In this document: positions 48,690-59,990 of the stretch, one piece after another
Position numbering within the stretch: the first letter of the stretch is position 1
Layout of the letters: every line of letters begins with the position of its first letter
DNA from: Perilla frutescens
Taxonomy: Eukaryota; Streptophyta; Magnoliopsida; Lamiales; Lamiaceae
Assembly (NCBI GenBank): GCA_026008535.1
Contig: BRKX01000018.1
Coordinates: forward strand, 46,121,588-46,185,587
DNA: 64,000 nt
Direction of reading: 5' to 3'
Made by a program: the position numbers and the translations under genes
Notes under the pieces: model-generated
Seen by the model: only the letters and a program-made list of their open reading frames with translations
Databases searched by the model: none
What the model was told of the DNA's origin: nothing

Positions 48690-50800
48690 AATGGATGCAC
48701 ACGACCGTTACACGTCTCGAATATCAATTGTGCCATGTACCGTCGGTATAGGGTTAGATTTTGGACCACATTCCCCCAAGATATAGCTGGTCTACCACTT
48801 AGTAGGCGCTCAATGTACATATACAAATACGGGCCACACCTAAATGAATCAACCTGAATCATTTTCCATCTGAATTCCCAACATTTTCCGAGATCGCTGA
48901 AACGCCCAATGGTTGAGTTCCCAATATAGACTCACATCCAGAAGCTGGTCCAGCAATCGAAGTAATGGCATCAACTGAGCCTTCCCTGTCTTGAGAGCTG
49001 ATTGCTCCAGTGTATGTGTAAGCGAGTCATACACTACCACACGCCACTCACTCAAAATAATTTGCACCATAACAAAATGCCAATTAATGAGGCACACGGT
49101 GATAACCTAAATAAAATAAAAAAGTTATTAGAACAAATGGAAGAAACCAAATTGGGCGGTACCGGACGGTATTCGAGAGTCACCGAGTGGTATCCAAACG
49201 GTACCAGACAATCTCTGAGCGGTACCCAAGCGGTACCGGGCGGTATCCAATATTTTCATTCACATTTTCCGAAATAAGCAAACTAAACATAAATAAAAAT
49301 ATAGTGTTGAAAAACCTTATATTAGTTGCACCCCACCAAGGTTGTGAGGTAGGCGACTCGGATCCTTGGATAACTCGCACCAGTGATTCCGTCGGACTCC
49401 ATTCTGCAATTTTTAATTTGCCGGTTCTCGGATCTTTAACTTTGCGTAGCCATTCAGATTCTAAATTGGTCTGTAATTTGAATTTGAATTCTAGTTATAT
49501 ACGTATTCATCAAAGAGAGATTTAGACAAAAAAAAATTCTAGTGCCTTACAAAGAATGTTGGGCTAACGATAATTGTGTTAGTGGCATTCACATTAGGCA
49601 AGATATGGTCTCCATCTGCCAATTTCTTCTTTATCACCTCCATCATGATGCCAACTGTCTGTATAGATAATTTTTTAGAAAAATTAGATGAGAAAAATAT
49701 TTGTTTGAGATTTGAAAAAAACTTACATCTAACTCCATATCGGTGTTATAGTCTTCCAACCGGGCGAAAAACACTGGTCTTAGTGGATGACCACTGTATG
49801 CAAGATTGATTGGCACTCTTGCTCCAAGTTTACGGAACTCATTATATGCAATTTGGCTTTCGATAGGGAGCATCAGAGGTGCGATATTACAGAAAGGGAT
49901 GGATGGGATAGCATAATCAAAAGGAGACGACTCAACCACTTTTTATTTTCCTTTTTCTCCCTCCTTTTTGACATTCTGTATTACCTATGATACAATATTT
50001 GTCTTTTGATCGTTTTTACTATTAGTGAATAAATATTTTGTACTAACTGAGACAATTTAGTATTCTTATGAATATTTTTCACTAGTAATTGAAGTTTTAG
50101 CACTTTCATTTCGTTTTTTAGCACGTGTGAAGCGTGGCAGAGGGCTATTTTCCTCCACCTCAATATCCTGAAACAATGATATAAATTAAATTAAAAATTG
50201 CAAAATTCGGACGGTACCCGGGCGGTAGCGGAACGGTACCCGGCGGTAGGGAGTAGTACCCAGCGGTATCTTACCGGTATTACTTAATATCGGCCGGTAT
50301 TACAAGAGTGGTATTACTATATACCGCTGGAATACCGTTCCTGATACCGGCATGAATCCAGTGGTATTATATTATACCGGTCGATATTCTTGCGATATTA
50401 TATGATATCGGCCGGTATCCTAACGGTATTACATTATACCGACGATATTAGTTAATGAAATTACTAATTATACCTTATGAGGTTCCTCCACCTCAATTAC
50501 TGTGTGAGGCGCATGATCCGTCTCCTGTACAGGACCAAATACCACATCCTGACACAATTATATAAATTAAAATAAGAAATTGCATAATTGAATTAATTAA
50601 ATGTGCATGAAATTAGAATTTATACCTTATGACCATGATCTTGTATATCTCTAGAGAATGTATCAACACCAAGCTCGTATTGTGCCTCGAGGTCTGGACA
50701 GAATAGTACCTACAACGGCTGTGCAGTCGTCAGAAACTCATCTATATCCATAGGTGTCGGCATTACTTCAATCTGTAGAGACCTCTTCCCAGGGCCAAGT
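48690..50800 (-). pseudogene. Ulp1/C48-type protease-like gene in MULE
   Basis: Minus-strand exons read in pieces: VLFCPDLEAQYELGVDTFS near 50700-50630 (donor GTATAA), DVVFGPVQETDHAPHTVIE near 50550-50478, DIEVEENSPLPRFTRAKKR near 50170-50080, SPFDYAIPSIPFCNIAPLM at 49930-49727 (donor GTAAGT), TVGIMMEVIKKKLADGDHI near 49660, WSPTESLVRVIQGSESPTS near 49400, and the protease core at 49107-48690 with INWHF (catalytic His), VVVYDS (Asp), then in a shifted frame IQVDSFRCGPYLYMYIE (Gln and Cys). SUMO-type cysteine protease fold by family knowledge. It has stop codons and at least one frameshift, so it is a pseudogene. The first visible residues (KRSLQIEVMPTP) abut the Copia junction. Confidence 0.75.
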
Positions 50801-52928
50801 AAGTTCTGGCCCTACTCAATCCTACATGCCACTTGGCTTATAAATCGTACACCTGCTGCAATACTTGATTGGAAATCACCCTATGAGGTGCTATTGCATT
50901 CACCTCCAAATTATTCTGTGCTTCATCCTTTTAGGTGCCTAAGCTATGCAGCAAATGTGTCTCCATTCATGTCTAAGTTTGATGCTCGAAGTTATAAATG
51001 TATATTTCTTGGTCATGCTGCAAATAAGAAGGGATTCATATTATATAATGTGGAGAAATGTCAACTCTTGGTTTCTAGAGATGTGAAGTTTATTGATGAT
51101 ACATTTGCTTTGCAAGATTCTTCACACTCTATATTACGATTCTCCTCATTTCCACATATTTCCTCTGATCCTATTTCTTCCACTTATCTCCCTGCAGATG
51201 AAGATGATGTTCTTTTGCCAGAGGCAGATACCTCTACTCATCCAAATTCCCCATCTCTCCCTGCCTCAGAAGGTTATTTACCCACAGCTCCATTACACCC
51301 ACTTCGCAGAAGCCAAAGATAGCTCAAGGCACCTTTTTACTTGCAAGACTATGTCTGCAATATCTCTGCAGATTGCCCTGAGGCTGTAACTTGCTCCACA
51401 TCCTCACCTTCCACATTTTCTTATATCACTTCTCCTGCACTTACTCCCTCCTACAAAACTTTTCTTGCCAATGTGCAAAGTCTTCAAGAGCCTCAGTCTT
51501 ACTTAGAAGCCAGTCAGTTCATTGAGTGGACTGAAGCCATGCAATCAGAATTGCAGGCTCTGGAACAAAATCACACCTGGGACCTCACTTCTTTACCACC
51601 TGGTAAACATGCCATAGGGTCTAAGTGGGTATTTAAGGTGAAACTCAAGGCTGATGGGACTATTGAGCGCTTCAAACCGCGGCTTGTAGCAAAAGGATAC
51701 AAGCAGGAATATGGTGTGGATTACCTTGAGGTTTTCTCCCCAGTTGCTAAACTAGTCACAGTGAGGATATTCATTGCTCTAGCTACACATTTTTCATGGC
51801 CATTGGAACAAGTGGATGTTAATAATGCCTTTCTCCATGGCACTCTCTCGGACGAGATTTATATGTTACCGCCACAAGGCTATACTAAAGTTGGTCCTAA
51901 CCAAGTCTGCCGCCTTGTCAAAAGTTTGTATGGGCCTAAGCAGGCTTCCTGCGAGTGGAATTATGAGCTAACTCGTTTCTTAAGTGATCAACGATTCACT
52001 CAATCTCCAAATGATCACTGCCTCTTCATCAAAGGATCTGGAGATTCTTTCCTTGCTATTCTCATTTATGTTGATGACATATTGCTCACTGGACTTGACT
52101 TAGGCGCCATTAACTCTCTTAAGGCTGCACTTCATGCTCAGTTCACTATTAAGGACCTTGGTGCGGCCCGATTTTTCCTTGGTGTGGAGATTGCTCGAGG
52201 ACCTACTGGTACTTATTTGAATTAACGTAAATACACCCTAGATCTTCTTGAATCAGCTGGCATGCTCGGGTGCAAGGCTGCATCTACCCCTTTTCCTGCT
52301 GGGATGTATTTGTCCAATGACTCATCTACTCTAATTACCTCAGCTGATAGTTATAGGCAAATTGTTGGGCGCTTGCTTTATCTCAATCTCACACACCCTG
52401 ATATCTCATTTGCGGTACAACAGTGAAGTTAATTTATCTCTTCTCCCAGATAATCACATTGGGATGCCGCCATGCATGTTCTATGGTATTTGAAAGGCTA
52501 TCCTTTCTCTGGGCTTTTCTTTTCTTCTTCTACTGATTGTGCCCTCGAGGGTTATTGCGACGCGGATTGGGGCTCATGTCCTGACACACGACGGTCTCTT
52601 ATTGGCTATTGCTTGTTTCTGGGGTCCTCCTTGATTTCTTGGCGGTGCAAGAAACAGCAGACCGTGTCGATATCTACTACCGAGGCTGAGTATCGTAGTA
52701 TGAGTGCCACGATCCGCGAGCTCATGTGGGTTACATACTTGATGTCCGATTTTGGGATTCCTCTCACACTCCCTTTACATCTATTTTGTGATAATCTTGT
52801 TGCTGTTCATATCACCAAGAACCAAATGTTTCACGAACACACGAAACATTTAGATCTTGATTGTCATTTTGCACGCGAACATTTTCAAAAGGGATTCTTC
52901 ATTCCACAACATATTTCTTCTACTTTGT
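50797..52928 (+). pseudogene. Copia pol remnant (IN end, RT, RNase H)
   Basis: Integrase C-terminus (SPYEVLLHSPPNYSVLHPF, KCIFLGH), reverse transcriptase (KWVFKVKLKADGTIERFKPR, VDVNNAFLHG, YVDDILLTG) and RNase H (GYCDADWGSCPDTRRS, SISTTEAEYRS, KHLDLDCHFAREH). Lesions: in-frame TAG at 51320-51322, TAA at 52223-52225 (TYLN then stop), a frameshift between AVQQ and AAMHVLWYLKG near 52425-52465, and stop TAG near 52928. The expected LYGLKQASREW is changed to LYGPKQASCEW. Non-functional. Confidence 0.9.
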
Positions 52929-53032
52929 AGCTCACAGATTTGTTCACTAAGTCCCTTCCTGGGCTGCATTTTAGATTCTTACTCTCCAAGATGCATCTCC
53001 GTGATCTTCATGTTGTGCATCTTGCGGGGGGG

Positions 53033-53324
53033 TGATGCGATCTCTGTTATATGGCTGCATGGCCACGTCATCAATCCATGAGCATTTTATCTTGGTACTC
53101 TATTATCGTTAATTTTCTTTCATTAAGTTTGTTTTGTATTCTAGCCGTAGATTTGGTGTGTGTTTTCTTTGTGAGTACAATAGTGGGCATTCTATCTCTA
53201 TAAATATGCCCCAAGCTGTATTACTTGATTTTGGATTTTGATTTCCAGAAATAAAGATTTGATTCTCAAATATCTTCATCACTCTTCTTTGCATGTTTAC
53301 AACTCACAAACACAACAAACATCA
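53033..53324 (+). repeat. 3' LTR of truncated Copia element
   Basis: Follows polypurine GCGGGGGGG; starts TGATG and ends CATCA (perfect 5-base inverted ends), 292 bp. A TATA-like TCTATAAATATGCC lies near 53197. It lies directly against DUF247 coding sequence on its right. Confidence 0.8.
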
Positions 53325-53730
53325 TCTCTGCGAGTGCCTCATCGTCATACTCGTCTCTCGACAGCCCTCCGTAGAAGTGCCGGATATCTTCTATTTATGC
53401 CAAAATATTGGCGCGGAAGAGGTGGCATCGGTGGTCTGCCTTGAGCATTATGCTGACGAGCTCGTCTTTAGATTCTTCCAACTCACAGAACTGGGGCTGG
53501 CTGTGATGATATGGCCCCAGTGAAACGACATAGGGATCATACGCCTGCTTATTTTGCTCTTGTATTAGTGGTGGAACTCTGTGCAACACTCACATCCACG
53601 GGGGCCTCGGCACCTCCTTCTCGTCAGAACTGGTGCTGCTAGGGCCACTACCGGTGGCGGCTGAAGCTCCCCTTTCCACGTTAGCACGGTTGCTGCGGTT
53701 ATTTTTACCGGAGACTAAACTGTTCCCCAT
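53325..53730 (-). pseudogene. DUF247 gene, N-terminal part, cut by Copia
   Basis: ATG at 53730 (MGNSLVSGKNNRSNR), low-complexity start, then the DUF247 signature HRVPPLIQEQNKQAYDPYVV, SLGPYHHSQPQF and ELEESKDELV, and after a stop IEDIRHFYGGLSRDEYDDEA. DUF247 proteins are plant-specific, usually about 400-550 residues with a C-terminal membrane helix; function is unknown for most. Lesions: TGA at 53590-53592 and TAA at 53395-53397, both in frame; the gene then ends at the Copia LTR. The rest of this copy is not in the adjacent DNA. Confidence 0.85.
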
Positions 53731-53989
53731 ATAGCCGTACGTACGTTTCTATATTTTAAATTTTACTATTTGAATTGATTTGATTTGGTAGTTGCTGGGG
53801 ATCGAAGGTGGATCATATTGCTATTGATATAGCTGGTTTTAATTTCATGAAGAATAAACCATGCTCTTGTCTTAAGCATGGTATTTGTACTTTGCTTGTA
53901 AGATTAATTTCTCATTAATAAACATGTATGATCGATCCTATGTTGTCACATATATTGCATGTTAATTGCCTTACTCAGCTGAAATTTCT

Positions 53990-54358
53990 ATTGCACGTTT
54001 GGTATTGCATTTCCTATTATACACTCGATTTTGTTAGGTTTTTTTTTTTCAATTTTTCATTCTTTAGTTTAATTTTACACTTATTATTTAGAATTCATCA
54101 AACACAATTAGAATGCATTGTAATTTTTTATTATTTAGTTTTAAATTTTTAACTATTAATTGATTATTTGAAAAATTAAATACTAAAAAAAAATATTAAA
54201 CCCTAATTGAGTAGGGTAAACCTTAAATAATAAGTGTAAAATTAAACTAAAGTATAAGAAATAGAAATCAAAGAAAAAATTAATAAAAAATTAAAAAATC
54301 GAGTATGCAATATGAAATGCAACACAAAATGACTAATAAACGATTTCAAATGTGCCCT
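53990..54358. mobile_element. Foldback MITE
   Basis: Arms GTATTGCATTTCCTATTATACACTCGATTTT (left, described by position 54001-54032) and their inverse near 54299-54325, then CTTTAGTTTAATTTTACACTTATTATTTA (54064-54092) against its complement at 54225-54253. The right end, inverted, reads GGGCACATTTG, resembling PIF/Harbinger ends; the left end is not matched fully. No clear target duplication. Confidence 0.5.
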
Positions 54359-55676
54359 ACTTTGCCGTTCAATACTTACATGTTTCATCTATCATATATA
54401 TTATTTTTTTACAAAATATTAATTTGTTGTTACCGATCGATACTCTCATGAGCTTCAACAAATTAATGTGTTTCTTAATTAATAATTACTAAAGTTATTA
54501 GAGATAACTAAAATATGTACGGACAAGGACGAGTTGATGTATAAACACAAAGCTACCATACCTCTTTAACACTCCATGTGAGTCATCGCAGTTACACGAG
54601 GGATGTGAATCGATTGTTCGGAAATGTTAATTTTGGAATAAAAAAATTTCAAAAAATAAAATTCGAAATCACAAAAGTTGAGAAAATAAAATTATGATAA
54701 AATATATAAAGATTAAGATTGAAAAAACAAGTAGAGAATGAATATATGATGGAATATCATATTAGAAAAATAAAATCAACATGTAATAATTATATTATAT
54801 CAAGCGATTATAATGCACATAATATAATGTTCTCGATTTTAGTGGCCCCAAATTTTATTTTTTATGACTTTTTTGGTTTCAAAATTAAAATATTCAAACA
54901 TTTATGAAGTAAGTTGTTAGTTTTGAGACTTAAAAGGTCAAAAATTAAAATACGGGACCAAAAATGTTGAGTAATAAACCTCGGGAACAGGAAAGTCAAA
55001 TGCGGGACTAAAAGTGTATTTTTGAATAAATAATTAAATATCATATTCAACAAGTGTAAAATTAAACTAAAGTATAACCCATTGAAATTGAAAAAAAAAA
55101 GCATAATAAAAATTAATATTTTTAAATGTGTAGCATCTGTGATGCACAGAATGTAGCAGATGAAATTTTCTATTACATTTTGTGCAATACTTGGTGCTAC
55201 ACAAATCAATTTATTAAATTTTCTTTAATTTTTTTATTCAATTTTAATTTATTATGCATTATTTTAATTTTACACTTATTATCTAGGGTTCATACTACCT
55301 AATTAGGTGTATAATTAATTTTTCAATATTAAATTTTATTTTCTAATTAATAATTAATTATTTCTTAAAAAAATTATATACCTTAATTAGGTATGATGAA
55401 CCCTAGTTAATAAATGTAAAATTAAACTAAAGCAAATAAATTGAAATTGAATTGAAAAATTGAAGAAACTTCAGACTAGTAAAAGACAGTTTTCTCCTTT
55501 TTCTTCCTTACGCATTTTCTCAATTTTCCCCATTTCACGATGAACCCTAACCTTCGATTTCTCATCAAAGACTGAATTTTTATCCATATCTCCTTCCCTC
55601 ACCTCTCCAACTGCCCGATTCATGACAATTTGTTGAACCGATCGTTGTTGTTTGATTGGTGCACCGATCAATTAAC
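54359..55676. other. AT-rich DNA with related inverted repeats
   Basis: A second hairpin-like segment spans about 55050-55290: AAGTGTAAAATTAAACTAAAG against CTTTAATTT...TTTTAATTTTACACTTATT. A further single arm is at 55390-55440 (GATGAACCCTAGTTAATAAATG). These share words with 28300-28400. No gene seen. Confidence 0.45.
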
Positions 55677-55863
55677 ATGGCTTATGCTGCTCTGATTTCT
55701 CTGAAGCGCACCTTACAAGAAGATCGAGATCGAGATGGATTTGTTGACAGTGAAGATTTTGAAAGAGGAGTACACTAGAGATTTCCAAATTGAAGATTTG
55801 GAAATAATGGAGCTTGTAGACTGCATCCCTTCACTTGTGGCTGCTGCACAACAAATGCAATAG
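55677..55863 (+). pseudogene. Fragment of an R1/Rx-type CNL start
   Basis: ATG 55677 opens MAYAALISLKRTLQ, which resembles the first residues of R1/Rx-like coiled-coil NLRs of asterids, and stops at TAG 55776-55778. An overlapping frame (55735-55863) continues MDLLTVKILKEEYTRDFQ to VAAAQQMQ. No NB-ARC follows before 56.0 kb. At most it is a relic of an NLR unrelated to CNL-1/2. The identification rests on 14 residues. Confidence 0.35.
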
Positions 55864-56034
55864 AGGTTTGCTTTTTTTAATGATTAATAATCTGAAATGA
55901 GATGCAACTTAGACATCAACTCTACAATTCATTTAGCTCTAATCATTGGAGTACACGGTGTTTCGTGTGAATAAGATTTCATGATTAATATTGATATATA
56001 GAACATCTCACAATAAGTGAGACTAGGTAGCTAG

Positions 56035-56750
56035 CTAGGTGTTTCTTGGATTGATTGTGTAGTAAGTTTGGAGAAAAGTGAGGCAGAGAAGAAAGGCGAC
56101 GACGAAGAGAGCTATAGCAGTCCATGGACTGTGAAAATTGATGTTTATGAGCTCTGCAATCCATGTCTTGGCTTTGCTGTTGCAATGGTTGTTGATTCTC
56201 ATCTTGATCTCATAAAAAACGCGGTGGTTCTCTATTCCAGGAGGATCAATCTGCTTGAATATTCTGAGGACCTCTTCATTTTCCCCTACGAAGCTCACTA
56301 TGATTCCCTTTTCTTGCAGCGCCTTTACATCCTTGGAGTCCTTAATCATTGATTTCATAAGAGCAACATACGACGTCACCATTATACCGGCGCAAGGCGT
56401 CCCTAGGGATATCTCCAGGGCCACCATGTTCGCTCTTTGGAGACTGCAAGAACATGGAGGTGAAGCACTCCAAAGAAGTAATATGAATCAAACCTGATAT
56501 CAAGAAGGAAGTTGGAGCTCGGTTTGAAGTGAATCCCCTTCGCTTTTAGTTCTGTCACAGATCCAAACGACTGCTTTCCCGGTTGAAAGAAACTACCTGC
56601 TACTGTTGCATAGCTCTTTCTCCTTCACCATTTGCAGCATTTCAAAGTAGTTTTTTCAGTTTCATTGAACCTTGAATCTTCCGGATTGACCAGAATAGTA
56701 TTACGGATCGCTTCATGAAGGTGGAGAGGAAAGTATTCATCTCTCACTGG
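56035..56750 (-). pseudogene. DUF247 gene, C-terminal part
   Basis: Minus-strand segments in order: DEYFPLHLHEAIRNTILVNP near 56740, SVTELKAKGIHFKPSSNFLL near 56561 (the conserved S-TEL---GI-FK motif), then in another frame ANMVALEISLGTPCAG to YVALMKSMIKDSKDVKAL, KGIIVSFVGENEEVLRIFKQ, and a membrane helix WTAIALFVVAFLLCLTFLQT near the end; stop at 56035. Lesions: TGA after CCKW, and a frameshift near 56440. Because the C-terminal part lies upstream (in gene direction) of the N-terminal part at 53.3-53.7 kb, these are two different DUF247 copies. Confidence 0.85.
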
Positions 56751-56879
56751 GTACTAAGAAAGTTATTTTAGCTTCGTCAAATCCCCTAAAGTTCGGAAGT
56801 TCAGTAACCTAAACATTAGTGCTTCACCTTCTCCTTTCCTATCACCATCATATGCCGACTTAATTAGTAAGTTGATTAG

Positions 56880-58420
56880 TGATGCAAAATTTACTATCCA
56901 CAATGATATTTCAATATTTATAAAACTCGAGTCATGCTTACAAGTATACAAGCATATAATTGTAGACATGATAAAACGAGATCGATCCACAGGGAAATAG
57001 AATAGAAATTAGACAATGCAAGTACCACGACGATAAACGAGTGCAATATCGAGATGATAAATAAGGAAAGGGGTGTGTTTTAACCTAATCACAATACCAA
57101 ACATGAACAAAAGACGTAAACACCTAAACAACAATAATTATCAATCTAAGTGTAAATGTAATAAATAATACCAACAAGAGAGAGAGATTTGAAGATGATA
57201 AATAAAAGCAAAACTCTAGGATATGGATACACAATGCTCATATTAATCTACAACAAGGGATTACAGACACATATATGCAAAGTTCATAGATAGGAAGACC
57301 ACGAATATAAAAGGAGCATCTCTCGAATATCTCCTTAATTGTGAATGCGACAAGGATGGCTATCTTTAACACATTCCAAGGTCACACCTCCCAAAGGCTC
57401 TAAGGGGTCACATTTCCTTCCACATAATGATATTCGACTAAGAAGACAAATACGTAGATTTGATCCAAACATGCTTATGATCATGGGATTGACTAGATGC
57501 AAGTGATTCATATATGTGGTGCTAGTAAGATGGCCAATCAAACAATACCATTCAAGCCCTAGCATAGATCAAAATCTTGACAAAGTAATACATATATATA
57601 TATATATCCCAAATTAAAGATCAATATTCACATTACTTCACCACATCCTAGAGCCCTAAGGCTCTAGCCAACCATATTCACAATAAAATCAAGACTACAA
57701 AAGAAAAAACAAAAACTCATTCTAAATACAAGTTTAAGAAAGGAGAAGAAGTGATAAAACCCAATGTAGAACACTCTTCTTCAATCATATGGCTTGGATA
57801 TTCAAATGGATGGTTGAATCTTCCTCCTTCCTCTTGATCTTCAAAAATCCGAAACTTGGTGTTTCTCTAGTTCTACGGTTGGAAAGAATAATAATGAATA
57901 TCCCCCAAATTAAACATAAGTAATGGACTAATAATGGAGTGCAAAAAGTCACAAAATGGAATCGTCTGTCCCGAGCGCGACCCCTTCTTGGTCGCGCCTA
58001 CAGGTCACGCTTGGGACACACAAAAACACGTCTCTGAAGTGCTGAAATGCGGGCATATCGGTCGCGTCTGGAGGCCGTGTTACAGAGGCCATGGGGTACG
58101 GCATGCCCTGTACTCGCGCCTAGAGGCTGCGTTGCAGAGGCCCTGGGGCACGGCCTCGGGCCGGTCACGCCTGGAGGTCACGCCTCAGGTTCGTGCTTGA
58201 TTATCTTCATCTTTTCAAGTCTTGTGCGGCCTTTGATGATTGAAATCCATATTCAACTTTGATGTGTACTATAATAACCCAAAAATATCCTGTATTGGCC
58301 ACTTTTAACAAAATTAAAGATTAAAGACAATATATACAATATTAACATACATATATACCTAAACTTAGTGAAAACGCACTCATAAGTGAGTGCAAATGAG
58401 TGCAATATATGCACTCATCA
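56880..58420 (-). repeat. 3' LTR of Athila-like element
   Basis: On the minus strand it starts TGATGAGTGCATATATTGC and ends TTTTGCATCA; TGATG/CATCA form perfect inverted ends; 1541 bp. It contains a GC-rich island (57960-58195) with repeated GTCGCGCC/GGTCACGCC words. Near its end is TCCCTGTGGATCGATCTCG, a phrase typical of large plant Gypsy LTRs. Confidence 0.8.
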
Positions 58421-58434
58421 ACTCCCCCAAACTT
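58421..58434 (-). other. Polypurine tract of Athila-like element
   Basis: AAGTTTGGGGGAGT on the minus strand, immediately before the LTR TG. It is the plus-strand primer site. Confidence 0.75.
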
Positions 58435-59990
58435 AAATATTTGTTTGTCCCTAAACAAAAACAAGAGTAGCAAGGCAAGAATTTTGATTTAATTAGAATC
58501 AAGATGAAAATTTGCTTCAAAATCAAAAGACGAGCATTTCATAGATGATATTGGGAATCAAATGTAAACAAGTACAATAAAATCATCATGATACAATTAT
58601 CGAAGTACAAGCTCTCACAAGGATAATAGAACTCACTCCCGAGTGTATAGGCTAAAAGTGTATCGCTCAAGGTCAAGAGTGCACTAGATTTCTACCATAA
58701 GCTTGCAAGGTGACTAACATCTCCACTACTTCGCATGTGTTCTTAATCGAGAATCATTAAGGGCTTTTGGGTTGTAGTGAAGGCTTTTCAGAAAGGTAGG
58801 TACATATTTGGCTAAGTGGTTTCCTAAAAATACCAAATTCATTTCATTACCAAACAAGAAGAACTATATAAGTTCTCTTCTACCCCATTTTGATTCACAA
58901 CCCCATTTATTTGAGATTTTTCCAAATTTTTCATCATTTCATTACTCTTTTATTTTGTGATCATAATGGAAGACTACCTCTTCTTCTCTTCATTTTCAAT
59001 TCTAATCAAAATAATTCACTTCTTTTTGTTCTTTTTCAACACAAGAGTTTTTCAACATTTTACCTTTTTCCAATTACAAGATTTCTCAAAAGTTTCAATT
59101 TGAAAGAGTAGACACAAATCTTGCCAATTATTCCATTCCTAACCCAACAAAATCAATAAAACATTTCAAGGTTCAAAAGGGCTTGCAAGAGATTAAATTT
59201 GTATGGGAAGGTAAAGAATTTGGGTTATCATGAGGTTAAGACAATAAATGACCTTAAATCATTTTCAAGAAATTAAACACACCCTTATAACCTCAATTAA
59301 GTCACAAAGAAAGTTCTAGAGAAAGACTAGTGCACCATGAAGACCATCAATCACTCATTAAAGAAGAGATTACACTTGTGTAAGCTTTGGATCAAAATCT
59401 TCCCAAGGTAAGCTTTTCCTTCAATAATTGTACTTTTGAGACACTATAAGAACCTTGTTCACATTATCATGCTATACCATCTTGCATTTTATCAACATTT
59501 TTCAAAAAAATTTCAACATAAGCTTATCATCATCAAAGATTCCAACTCAATCAAAAAAATTGCTCATGACTCCTATCATGTTACAAGAACATACACCTAT
59601 TTAAGTCCAAAAAAATCCCCAAACCGCATATCATAAGACAATCGAACAAAAGCATAGATAAAACATCACATATGCTTATGAAACAAAATGGCATGCGATC
59701 GAATATATATCAATTGCTTCCATCCAATCCATCCAACATGCATAAAGCAATTTAAATAAAATCTGAACATAATCCAAACATAAATAAAACATAAGCATGC
59801 AAGCATGGTCAATTATCTAAAAGAAAGAAACATAAAATCCTAACATAATCCAAACATAAATAAAACATAAGCATGCAAGCATGCTCAATTATCCAAAATA
59901 AAGAAACATAAACAAATTAACTAAGCATTGTTTTAAAATAAATCAATAAATGAGCAGGAAAAGAACCTTGCCACCACTACTCTCCCCCTC
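58435..59990. other. Spacer between ORF2 and PPT of Athila-like element
   Basis: AT-rich, no coding sequence. Contains a tandem duplication of about 78 bp near 59763-59918 (ATAATCCAAACATAAATAAA ... AAGCATGCAAGCATG repeated). A second TTTGGGGGAGGGGGAGAG tract lies at 59977-59998 on the minus strand. Confidence 0.6.

Larger units (their letters stand above)
44690..50790. mobile_element. Decayed Mutator-like element with Ulp1-like gene
   Basis: A MULE transposase gene (+) and a C48/Ulp1-like protease gene (-) converge near 48.6 kb, flanked and interrupted by repeats rich in GCGGTATT, CCGGTATTCC and CGAGCGGTATC (44728-45010, 45465-45640, 49155-49250, 50208-50450). MULEs that carry Ulp1-like genes are an established plant group (Kaonashi/CUMULE types). 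No TIR pair could be found; the right side stops abruptly at Copia sequence near 50790, so the boundaries are approximate. Confidence 0.75.
50786..53324 (+). mobile_element. 5'-truncated Copia retrotransposon remnant
   Basis: Starts mid-integrase (KFWPYSILHATWLINRTP) and runs through RT, RNase H, PPT and a 3' LTR. The 5' LTR, gag, protease and integrase core are absent; the left junction is with the MULE. It is a different lineage from the 11-18 kb element (different RT motif residues and a much shorter LTR). Confidence 0.9.
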
